Shown one piece after another: positions 1 through 6,423 of a DNA stretch of 8,854 nt. The notes below the pieces were generated by a model. That model did not search any database. It was not told the DNA's origin and saw only the letters and a program-made list of their open reading frames with translations. The number at the start of each line of letters is the position of its first letter. The stretch's first letter is position 1. The DNA lies in NCBI GenBank assembly GCA_913048145.1, contig CAJWVP010000101.1, positions 1 to 8,854 on the forward strand, given 5' to 3'. This DNA is from an uncultured Rhodospirillaceae bacterium. GTDB lineage: Bacteria; Pseudomonadota; Alphaproteobacteria; Rhodospirillales; Casp-alpha2. Both the position numbers and the translations under genes were made by a program.

Positions 1-194
1 GCCTAAAGGCGCGAGAAACTACTCGCAACGGGACTTATGATTCACCAAGCCGTAGCCGAAAACGTTGTCTCAGCCTATCGCGCCCAAATCTTCGGCATGA
101 CACCACAGAGCCTTGCACAGGTTGGGCAGGGGACGCTTAGCGCTAGGACGCCAACGGCAGCGCCAATTCCCTTGAGGGTCTTGTTAAATAACAT
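1..194 (-). pseudogene. Possible decayed small secreted-protein gene (unrecognised)
   Basis: On the minus strand an ATG at 194-192 opens a 39-residue reading that ends at TAG (77-75). Its first part looks like a signal peptide: a basic start (MLFNKTLK) followed by a hydrophobic run GIGAAVGVLALSVPC. After that stop, a different frame (69 down to 22) reads DNVFGYGLVNHKSRCE, then a TAG at 21-19, then FLAPLG to the window edge. The FGYG-LVN string recalls the FGYGSLVN start of gamma-glutamylcyclotransferase-like proteins, but it lacks the serine and the match is too short to assign. The two pieces together could be one gene broken by a frameshift and a stop. They could equally be chance. No good ribosome binding site is seen before the ATG. 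The overlapping plus-strand reading from 37 to 324 lacks protein-like features and overlaps the next gene, so I did not call it. Confidence 0.22.
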
Positions 195-299
195 GGTGCC
201 AGCATGCCTGTTTCCCCATGTAGCGAATAAGTTCCCGTTGGGTCACCTTTTCGTGCGGAATGGATTGCCAAATGTGCCACGAACCCTCATGTCTAGATC

Positions 300-1472
300 A
301 TGCCCGATGGTCGCGAAGCCATAACTGTCCGCGTCGTTACGTCCCTGGACGATGTCGACGCCCAAGCCTGGGACGCCTGCGCCGGAGACGACAATCCGTT
401 CGTCAGCTACAGTTTCCTCTCAGCACTTGAAGATAGCGGTTCGGCCACTGGCGAGACGGGTTGGGCCTGCCAGCACCTCATCATCGAGGACGGCGACGGC
501 GGATACCTGGGCGTTGCCCCCATCTACGTGAAAAGCCATTCCTACGGCGAATACGTCTTCGACTGGGGTTGGGCCGACGCCTATGAGCGTGCCGGTGGCC
601 AGTACTTTCCAAAACTGCTCTGCGGCGTTCCGTTCACGCCGGTAACCGGCCCCCGCCTCATGGTCGCGCCCAACGCCGGAGATCACGAAAACGACATCCG
701 CGCCGCGCTCTGCGCCGCGATGGTCCAGATCGCCGAACGGCTGAAACTGTCGTCCATCCATATCAATTTTTCTACTAAGCCAGAATGGGACCTGATGGGC
801 GAGATGAGTTTCTTGCTTCGTCAAGGTCAGCAGTTCCATTGGGAGAACAACGGGTACGCCACCTTCGACGATTTCCTGGCCGGCCTGTCGTCGCGAAAGC
901 GCAAGAATATCAGAAAGGAACGCGCCAAGGTCACCGATATCGGCCTCAACATCCGCGCCCTTACCGGTGACGAAATCACCGAAGGCCACTGGGACGCGTT
1001 CTATAAGTTTTACCGCAACACGTCGGACCGGAAATGGGGATCTGCGTATTTGAACCGCCGCTTCTTCTCGATGCTCGGTGAGCGATGCAAGGATAGCGTC
1101 GTCCTCATCTACGCCGAGGCCGACGGCCTTCCCGTCGCCGGCGCGCTTAACCTCGTAGGATCCGATACTTTATTTGGCCGAAACTGGGGCTGCGCGGCCC
1201 AGTTCAAGTTTCTACACTTCGAGGCCTGCTATTACCAGGCCATGGACTACGCCATCGCCCACGGACTGAAGCGCGTCGAAGCCGGCGCCCAGGGGCCGCA
1301 CAAAATTCAACGCGGATACCTGCCATCCGCCACCTACAGCGCGCACTGGATCGCCGATAAGTCGTTCCGCGACGCAGTGGAGCAGTTCTTGGAAGAAGAA
1401 CGCCAGGGTGTCGAATATGAAATGGAATTGATTGCTAAACATTCCCCGTTTCGCAAGGGGGATGGAGGCTAG
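300..1472 (+). CDS. GNAT/FemAB-like acyltransferase, COG3146 (DUF482) family
   Basis: This 390-residue cytoplasmic protein matches the COG3146/DUF482 family, often named 'peptidogalycan biosynthesis' or GNAT N-acetyltransferase; the true substrate of the family is not established. Family marks by eye are NPFVSYSFL (residues 32-40), the glycine- and tryptophan-rich segment 81-120 containing VFDWGWADAYERAGG and FTPVTGPRL, the basic SSRKRKNIRKERAKV (197-211), and the conserved C-terminal block 271-332 with GRNWGC, HFEACYYQ, VEAGAQGPHKIQRGYLP. These fit the double-GNAT fold shared with FemAB-type aminoacyltransferases. Length is normal for the family. The start at 300 is the first possible one in this frame, because an in-frame TAG lies at 294-296. 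No Shine-Dalgarno sequence precedes it, so translation may be leaderless or weakly initiated. It stands alone on the plus strand, with 218 bases before the next gene. Confidence 0.9.
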   Translation: MPDGREAITVRVVTSLDDVDAQAWDACAGDDNPFVSYSFLSALEDSGSATGETGWACQHLIIEDGDGGYLGVAPIYVKSHSYGEYVFDWGWADAYERAGGQYFPKLLCGVPFTPVTGPRLMVAPNAGDHENDIRAALCAAMVQIAERLKLSSIHINFSTKPEWDLMGEMSFLLRQGQQFHWENNGYATFDDFLAGLSSRKRKNIRKERAKVTDIGLNIRALTGDEITEGHWDAFYKFYRNTSDRKWGSAYLNRRFFSMLGERCKDSVVLIYAEADGLPVAGALNLVGSDTLFGRNWGCAAQFKFLHFEACYYQAMDYAIAHGLKRVEAGAQGPHKIQRGYLPSATYSAHWIADKSFRDAVEQFLEEERQGVEYEMELIAKHSPFRKGDGG

Positions 1473-1690
1473 GCAAACTCATCGTGAGGTTCGAAGCCGA
1501 TCGGCCACAACGATTTAGCACACCTTGTATTCAACAAAGCTCATGCTCCCTCGACACAAACACGCTATGACACATCGATGGGACCATCCCAAGACCTTAC
1601 ACCATGAGATATTTTTCGAACCCCGAAACCGTGAGTGACTCTCCTTTAACCTTTTGGCTCTAAACTCTGTGAATTAGAACGGAGACTGAG

Positions 1691-2242
1691 ATGCGATTGT
1701 TCACGGTGCTTCTGGGCGCCCTTATAGCACATGCACTGGTGGGCGCGGCACCGGCCCAGGCGGAGCGCTGCACCCGCGTCATCCAACAGGGTGGTTCGGA
1801 ATACATCGTCAACACCTGTAACGCCTGCCGCAAGGTTAACATCCGACGCAAACGGCGTGGCATTGCGATGCCCGTCATGCGCACCTACGATATTCAACCG
1901 CGGTCGAAGTTCCCCACCTCCTTCAAGGGTGTCGGGCGGTCACGGATAACCAGCGAAATTCTCTGCGAAGGCGCCCAGGGCGCAGGCACCAACATCATGC
2001 ATCCGAAGGCCAGGCAGACCGCGCAAAAGAAATGCGTCACCCTTAAAGTCACCGTCACTGGCGGCGTGGTCTTGGTCAATAACTGCACTAGCTGCCGCGG
2101 CGTCGCGGTCGAGCGTTACGCCACGAACGGCAAGTCCATGGGCCGCCAAGCCTACAAGATGAACCCGCTCTCCGTCATTCAGATCCACTCCAAAGGCTCT
2201 GCCCAGGTCGGCTATCTGGCCGACGTCCCCTGCCCATCCTAA
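1691..2242 (+). CDS. Secreted protein with two tandem four-cysteine modules, unrecognised family
   Basis: I do not recognise this 183-residue protein. Residues 1-24 form a clear Sec signal peptide (MRLF, hydrophobic VLLGALIAHALVGAA, cleavage after AQA), so the mature protein should be periplasmic or secreted. The mature part contains exactly eight cysteines in two equivalent sets: C27, C43, C46, C92 and C115, C132, C135, C181. The spacings are nearly identical (16, 3, 46 and 17, 3, 46 residues). The best-conserved core is VNTCNACRKV in copy 1 and VNNCTSCRGV in copy 2, and each copy closes with a lone cysteine near its end. This points to an internal duplication of a small domain of about 66 residues, probably disulphide-bonded because it is exported. 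A metal site is less likely but possible. The mature protein is strongly basic. A GGAGA ribosome binding site at 1681-1685, five bases before the ATG, supports the start. No promoter is evident and no neighbour suggests a role. Confidence 0.82.
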   Translation: MRLFTVLLGALIAHALVGAAPAQAERCTRVIQQGGSEYIVNTCNACRKVNIRRKRRGIAMPVMRTYDIQPRSKFPTSFKGVGRSRITSEILCEGAQGAGTNIMHPKARQTAQKKCVTLKVTVTGGVVLVNNCTSCRGVAVERYATNGKSMGRQAYKMNPLSVIQIHSKGSAQVGYLADVPCPS

Positions 2243-2243
2243 G

Positions 2244-2411
2244 CCGCGTCTTCATGACGACTGTTCCTACTATCTCATAACCGACGCTCTGATTAACCAA
2301 CTCGGCGACTCCAAATCCCAGAGCTTCGGAAAGAAGCGGTTCAAGGCGTTAATCTACGACGTCAATGTCCAACCCGTAGAAAATCAGTCGGAAACGATGA
2401 TGAGACACTAA
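2244..2411 (+). pseudogene. Startless open frame, possible gene remnant
   Basis: Just past the stop of the secreted-protein gene, a second plus-strand frame stays open from 2163 to a TAA at 2409-2411. From 2244 it reads like protein, with stretches such as DDCSYYLITDALINQLGD and RFKALIYDVNVQPVENQ, and its third codon positions are mostly G or C. There is no ATG, GTG or TTG that could start it, except ATGs at the last few codons, and no ribosome binding site. It may be the 3' remnant of a lost gene or a chance open frame. It resembles no family I know. The rest of this intergenic stretch (2412-2504) holds only the weak terminator candidate for the permease gene. Confidence 0.2.
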
Positions 2412-2467
2412 CACGATCGGCACGGCGAACATTCACGCGCCGCGACGACGTGTCAATTATCGGGTTC

Positions 2468-2494
2468 AAAACCGGCTAAAACAGCAAATCCGGT
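2468..2494 (-). terminator. Weak intrinsic terminator candidate after the ABC permease gene
   Basis: Read on the minus strand, ACCGG and CCGGT form a 5-bp stem with a 14-base loop, followed at once by TTT and a G. It begins about ten bases past the permease stop codon, where a terminator would be expected. The stem is short and the loop long, so it would be a weak terminator at best. Confidence 0.3.
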
Positions 2495-2504
2495 CAGGAT
2501 AGCC

Positions 2505-3407
2505 TCACCGCATCCGAAGTTTTGGATCCAACAAATCGCGAAGGGCATCGCCGAAGATGTTGAAGCCGAACACAGCCAGGCTGATGGCAACACCGGGCCA
2601 GATAGCGAGCCATGGCGCGCTCTCGGCAAACTCCTCGGCACCGCCCTGCAGCATTAGGCCCCACGACGGGGTTGGCTCCTGCAGGCCCAAGCCCAGGTAG
2701 CTCAGCGACGCTTCCAATAAGATCGCATCACCGATATAGAAAGTCAGGATGATTAGGTAGGGTGCCATGACGTTGGGCACCATATGCCGAAGCACTATGC
2801 GCGCATCGCTGAAGGCCATGGCCCGGGCCGCGTCCACGTAAGGAATCTCTCGAATGGCCAGGGCATTCGAACGCACCACCCGCGCACAGAGTGATATTTT
2901 GACAATCACGATGGCCAAGATCACGTTCTGGAGCCCCGTACCCAGCATGGCAACGATGGCGAGCGCCAGGATCACCAAGGGGAAGGCCAACATCACATCG
3001 ATGACCCGCTGCACGCAAAGATCAAACCAGCCACCGTAATAAGCGCTGGTAACACCCAAAATTAGGCCGATGGTGGCCCCCAGGAAGCCCGCTATCACGC
3101 CAACGAACAACGCCGTACGCGCCCCGTAGGCTAGTCGCGACCAGATGTCGCGGCCAAACTGATCCGTGCCGAGAATGTACTCGCTGCTCGGCGCGATGAA
3201 CATGTGGTCAAAATTGGCGTTCTCCGGATCATAGAACGAGATGAAGTCGGCGAAGACAGCGCAAAAGACCAGCAAGATTATGGTGACAGCGCCAGTGGCC
3301 CCCAAGGGCTGGCGGCGAATCAAGCTCATCAAACGCTTCCCGAATGAGCGTTTTTCGACAAGCTGATCAAAATTTTGATCGATGGCACTATCGCGAACTT
3401 CACTCAT
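2505..3407 (-). CDS. ABC transporter permease, DppC/OppC type
   Basis: This 300-residue inner-membrane permease belongs to the dipeptide/oligopeptide/nickel importer family. The N-terminal OppC_N region carries the first membrane helix (about 35-57). It is followed by the family signature GTDQFGRDIWSRLAYGART (80-98) and the BPD_transp_1 domain, with further hydrophobic segments near 99-119, 133-176, 216-235 and 264-288. The EAA loop that docks the ATPase is visible as YVDAARAMAFSDARIVLRHM (190-209) followed by VPN. The C-terminal LLDPKLRMR is typical. Length is normal and no residue seems lost. A strong ribosome binding site (AAGGGAG read on the minus strand, 3413-3419) lies five bases before the ATG. 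A functional importer also needs a DppB-type permease, ATPases and a binding protein, and none is in this window. The 134-base gap to clpA suggests its own transcript. The substrate cannot be told from sequence. Confidence 0.93.
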   Translation of the reverse strand: MSEVRDSAIDQNFDQLVEKRSFGKRLMSLIRRQPLGATGAVTIILLVFCAVFADFISFYDPENANFDHMFIAPSSEYILGTDQFGRDIWSRLAYGARTALFVGVIAGFLGATIGLILGVTSAYYGGWFDLCVQRVIDVMLAFPLVILALAIVAMLGTGLQNVILAIVIVKISLCARVVRSNALAIREIPYVDAARAMAFSDARIVLRHMVPNVMAPYLIILTFYIGDAILLEASLSYLGLGLQEPTPSWGLMLQGGAEEFAESAPWLAIWPGVAISLAVFGFNIFGDALRDLLDPKLRMR

Positions 3408-3458
3408 GGGTGCTCCCTTGTTATTTATTTTTTGCGATGGTGATTGAGCGTCGGCTTG

Positions 3459-3488
3459 AATACAAGAGAACTAACATCCAGTCCTCAA
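3459..3488 (-). promoter_or_regulatory. Weak sigma70-like promoter candidate for the ABC permease gene
   Basis: On the minus strand a TTGAGG (-35, 3488-3483) and a TGTATT (-10, 3464-3459) are 18 bases apart, each matching four of six consensus positions. They lie about 52 bases before the permease ATG. The match is modest. It is offered because the gap between clpA and the permease must hold a promoter if the two genes are not co-transcribed. Confidence 0.2.
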
Positions 3489-3541
3489 ATTAATCTAGGA
3501 TGGAAGACTGGGTAAGGCTCCAACTGTCCGGCGACCCTGCC

Positions 3542-5878
3542 CTATTCTACAAATGCCGGCACCTTATCGTCGCGGTCACGCTTGGTTCGCGGTTTGCCCT
3601 TCTTGCGTTTAGCCGGAAGATTGGTGCCTTCCGGATAATCGAAAACGGGTTTGCCGTTTTTGATCTTAACGACCACGACGCCGCCCTTGGCTAATTTGCC
3701 AAACAAAAGCTCTTCGGCCAGCGGCTTCTTAATGTGTTCCTGGATAACCCGACCCAGCGGGCGGGCACCGAATTTCTGATCGTATCCCCTATTGGCCAAC
3801 CATTCCCGCGCGCTTTCGGTCAGTTCGATCATCACGTTGCGGTCGTCCAACTGGAATTCCAGTTCCATTACGAACTTGTCGACAACCTTGGACACCACTT
3901 CCGGCGACAGCGCCGCGAACCCAATGACCGAGTCGAGGCGGTTGCGGAATTCCGGCGTGAACAGCTTCTCAATCGCTTCGGCGTCGTCGCCGATGCGCTG
4001 TTCGCGTTCGAAGCCGATGGGCGGCTTGGCCATATCGGCGGCGCCCGCGTTGGTGGTCATAATCAGGATGACATTACGGAAGTCGACGCTCTTGCCGTTG
4101 TGGTCAGTGAGCTTGCCGTGGTCCATAACCTGGAGAAGGATATTGAAAAGGTCCGGGTGCGCCTTCTCGATCTCATCTAACAGCAACACCGAATGGGGCT
4201 GGTGATCGACGGCATCGGTTAACAGACCGCCCTGGTCGAAACCTACGTAGCCTGGCGGCGCACCGATAAGCCGCGAGATGGAATGGCGTTCCATGTACTC
4301 GGACATGTCGAAGCGGACCAACTCCACGCCCATGATGTGGGCGAGCTGGCGGGCCACCTCAGTCTTACCTACGCCCGTGGGGCCAGAGAACAGGTACGAC
4401 CCAACCGGCTTTTCCGGCTCGCGCAGGCCGGCCCGGGCCAGCTTGATAGCGCTGGCTATCGCTTCGATGGCACTGTCCTGACCGAACACGACGGTCTTCA
4501 GATCGCGTTCCAGGTTAGCAAGTGCCTTCCGATCGTCGGTGGAGACAGATTTCGGGGGAATGCGGGCGATCATAGCGACCACCTCCTCCACATCCTTCAC
4601 GGTGATTGTCTTCTTGCGTTTGCTTTCCGGCACCAGCATGCGTGAGGCGCCGACCTCGTCGATAACGTCCAACGCCTTGTCCGGGAGCTTGCGGTCATTG
4701 ATGTACCGCGCTGCCAGCTCCACAGCGGTCTTCAAGGCTTCCGCCGTGTAGCGGACGTGATGGTGCTCCTCGAAGTAGGGTTTCAGACCCTTTAAAATTT
4801 TGATTGTGTCCTCAATGGACGGTTCGTACACATCGATTTTCTGGAACCGACGCACGAGGGCCCGATCCTTTTCGAAGTAATTACGGTATTCCTTGTAGGT
4901 GGTGGAGCCCATGCACTTCAGTGTGCCGCCCTGAAGCGCGGGCTTGAGGATATTCGACGCGTCCATGGATCCGCCGGACGTGGCGCCGGCGCCGATCACC
5001 GTGTGAATCTCGTCGATGAACAGGACCGCACCTTCGGTATTTTCCAGTTCGACCATGACCGCCTTCAGGCGTTCCTCGAAATCACCCCGATAGCGGGTGC
5101 CGGCCAACAACGCGCCCATGTCGAGGGCGAAGATAGTGCAATTCTCCAGAACCTCAGGCACCTCGCCGTCAATGATACGCTTCGCTAGGCCTTCCGCGAT
5201 AGCGGTTTTGCCTACGCCCGGGTCACCCACGTAGAGCGGGTTGTTCTTATTTCGCCGGCAGAGAATCTGAATGGTACGATCAATCTCTTCCGTGCGACCA
5301 ATTAACGGGTCGATGCGACCCTCGTCGGCCTTACGGTTGAGATTGACGCAATAGGCGTCCAAGGCCTCCTGGCCCTTCTCCACGACCTTTTCCTCGGCCG
5401 CCTCTTCGTCGGCACCGAAGACAACACGGCTTTCGAACTGGCCAGGTACCTTGGCGATGCCGTGGGAGATATAGTTGACTGCATCGAGGCGCGACATGTC
5501 CTGCATTTGCAGGAAGTAGACCGCGTGCGACTCCCGCTCGGAGAATAGGGCTACCAAAACGTTCGCGCCAGTCACCTCTTCACGACCCGAAGATTGCACA
5601 TGGATCACGGCGCGCTGGATGACCCGTTGGAAACCCGCCGTGGGCTTCGGCTCGCCGCCCTGCTCGCTGCGCATATCATCTAGGTCCTGGTCCACGAACT
5701 CTAACAATTCCGCCACCAGACGCTCCAAGTCGACGCCGCAGGCCTTCATAACGGCGACCCCATCCTGATCGTCCGTGAGGGACAGAAGCAGATGTTCCAA
5801 GGTCGCGTATTCGTGGCTGCGCTCGGTGGCATGGGCCAGGGCCCGATGCAGGGTTTGTTCAAGGTTTCGCGACAGCAT
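3542..5878 (-). CDS. clpA: ATP-dependent Clp protease ATP-binding subunit ClpA
   Basis: This 778-residue AAA+ unfoldase of the ClpAP protease unfolds substrates and threads them into ClpP in the cytoplasm. The domains in order are: the double Clp N-repeat (about 1-145), which binds ClpS; an acidic linker (about 155-170); ATPase D1 with Walker A GDPGVGKT (218-225), Walker B VLFIDE (285-290) and pore loop RYRG (262-265); and ATPase D2 with Walker A GPTGVGKT (499-506), pore loop GYVG (543-546), Walker B LLLDE (565-569) and sensor 2 GARPLGR (704-710). The ClpP-docking tripeptide IGF lies at 621-623, which separates it from ClpB (no middle domain, docking loop present). The C-terminus ends in a basic tail (PAKRKKGKPRTKRDR, 755-769). 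The start follows the clpS stop by two bases, with a GGAG inside clpS ten bases before the ATG, so translation is probably coupled. No clear terminator follows. Confidence 0.98.
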   Translation of the reverse strand: MLSRNLEQTLHRALAHATERSHEYATLEHLLLSLTDDQDGVAVMKACGVDLERLVAELLEFVDQDLDDMRSEQGGEPKPTAGFQRVIQRAVIHVQSSGREEVTGANVLVALFSERESHAVYFLQMQDMSRLDAVNYISHGIAKVPGQFESRVVFGADEEAAEEKVVEKGQEALDAYCVNLNRKADEGRIDPLIGRTEEIDRTIQILCRRNKNNPLYVGDPGVGKTAIAEGLAKRIIDGEVPEVLENCTIFALDMGALLAGTRYRGDFEERLKAVMVELENTEGAVLFIDEIHTVIGAGATSGGSMDASNILKPALQGGTLKCMGSTTYKEYRNYFEKDRALVRRFQKIDVYEPSIEDTIKILKGLKPYFEEHHHVRYTAEALKTAVELAARYINDRKLPDKALDVIDEVGASRMLVPESKRKKTITVKDVEEVVAMIARIPPKSVSTDDRKALANLERDLKTVVFGQDSAIEAIASAIKLARAGLREPEKPVGSYLFSGPTGVGKTEVARQLAHIMGVELVRFDMSEYMERHSISRLIGAPPGYVGFDQGGLLTDAVDHQPHSVLLLDEIEKAHPDLFNILLQVMDHGKLTDHNGKSVDFRNVILIMTTNAGAADMAKPPIGFEREQRIGDDAEAIEKLFTPEFRNRLDSVIGFAALSPEVVSKVVDKFVMELEFQLDDRNVMIELTESAREWLANRGYDQKFGARPLGRVIQEHIKKPLAEELLFGKLAKGGVVVVKIKNGKPVFDYPEGTNLPAKRKKGKPRTKRDRDDKVPAFVE

Positions 5879-5880
5879 GC

Positions 5881-6246
5881 TTATTTGTCTCCGTCATCGT
5901 CACCATCCTTTTCGATGGTGCACTGAAGGGGGTGTTGGTTCTCGCGGGCCAGATCCATCACCTGGTTGACTTTCGTTTCGGCCACTTCGTAAGTGTAAAC
6001 GCCACAAACTCCGACGCCGCGTTGATGCACATGCAACATAATCTGCCTAGCCCGTTCATCGGGCATAGTGAAAAAGCGTTGCAGTACATAGACAACGAAC
6101 TCCATAGGCGTGTAGTCGTCGTTCAGCATCAGCACCTTGTACATGGACGGCTTCTTGGTCCGTGTCCGAGTTTTCAGGGCAAGTCCCGTATCCCCGTCAT
6201 CGTCGATGCGGACCGGCGTATTCGGTGGGTTATTCAGTTCGGTCAT
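5881..6246 (-). CDS. clpS: ATP-dependent Clp protease adaptor ClpS
   Basis: This 121-residue adaptor recognises destabilising N-terminal residues and hands those proteins to ClpA. The core domain starts near residue 35. It carries the N-degron pocket residues N42, D43 and D44 in LNDDYTPMEFVV, the gating methionine M48, and the pocket histidine H74 in LHVHQRG. These correspond to N34-D35-D36, M40 and H66 of the E. coli protein. The family strings CGVYTYEVAETK (81-92) and ARENQHPLQCT (100-110) are also present. The first 34 residues are a flexible extension, needed in ClpS to engage the ClpA pore, and the tail is acidic (DGDDDGDK). An in-frame TAA four codons upstream fixes the start at or after this ATG; the ribosome binding site is only a weak GGGA. 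It is the first gene of the clpS-clpA operon. Confidence 0.98.
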   Translation of the reverse strand: MTELNNPPNTPVRIDDDGDTGLALKTRTRTKKPSMYKVLMLNDDYTPMEFVVYVLQRFFTMPDERARQIMLHVHQRGVGVCGVYTYEVAETKVNQVMDLARENQHPLQCTIEKDGDDDGDK

Positions 6247-6423
6247 CTCATCCCATTAGCTTCAGGGTAAGGTCTGCTGGTGCGATGGCAGAATGTCTCC
6301 TGCCTCCTCAATAATATGGGATGTTTGGCCGGTGGTGAAAGACCTGAAAACAAGAAATTAAAATTAGCGATCGCAGCAGATCGTGCTCAACAGCTTGTTC
6401 CATGGCTGCCCGAGGAGTAGCGT
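6247..6423. promoter_or_regulatory. Divergent control region between clpS and the cyclodeaminase-family gene
   Basis: These 177 bases must carry promoters for both strands. For clpS, the best -10 candidate on the minus strand is TATTAT (6316-6311), with only a poor -35 upstream (TTTCAC, 18 bases away). For the plus strand, TAAAAT (6359-6364) in an AT-rich stretch could be a -10, about 60 bases before the GTG start, without a good -35. On the minus strand the clpS leader also contains GAGGAGGCAGGAG (6308-6296), a strong Shine-Dalgarno-like run not followed by a useful start codon. No operator dyad stands out. Confidence 0.4.
6412..6417 (+). promoter_or_regulatory. Ribosome binding site that decides a GTG start
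   Basis: GAGGAG lies six bases before the GTG at 6424. The competing in-frame ATGs at 6436 and 6457 lack a site at useful distance (the second has none at all), so GTG at 6424 is the favoured start of the cyclodeaminase-family gene. Confidence 0.7.

Noticed and set aside
37..324. 95-codon plus-strand open frame before the acyltransferase gene
   Set aside because: It overlaps the acyltransferase start in another frame, has no ribosome binding site, and its translation shows no domain-like or codon-bias pattern.
420..989. 189-codon minus-strand frame inside the acyltransferase gene
   Set aside because: It is antisense to a well-recognised conserved protein; long antisense frames are common in GC-rich coding DNA.
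1473..1571. In-frame continuation after the acyltransferase TAG (read-through extension)
   Set aside because: The 32 further codons have no family similarity, and the family normally ends at the SPFRKG region just before the TAG.
1654..1680. Promoter-like TTGGCT and TAGAAC before the secreted-protein gene
   Set aside because: The spacer is only 15 bases, and the implied transcript start would fall on the ribosome binding site.
2505..6246. Single operon clpS-clpA-permease
   Set aside because: The permease shares the strand but lies 134 bases beyond clpA with its own strong ribosome binding site, and no functional link is known, so co-transcription is unproven.
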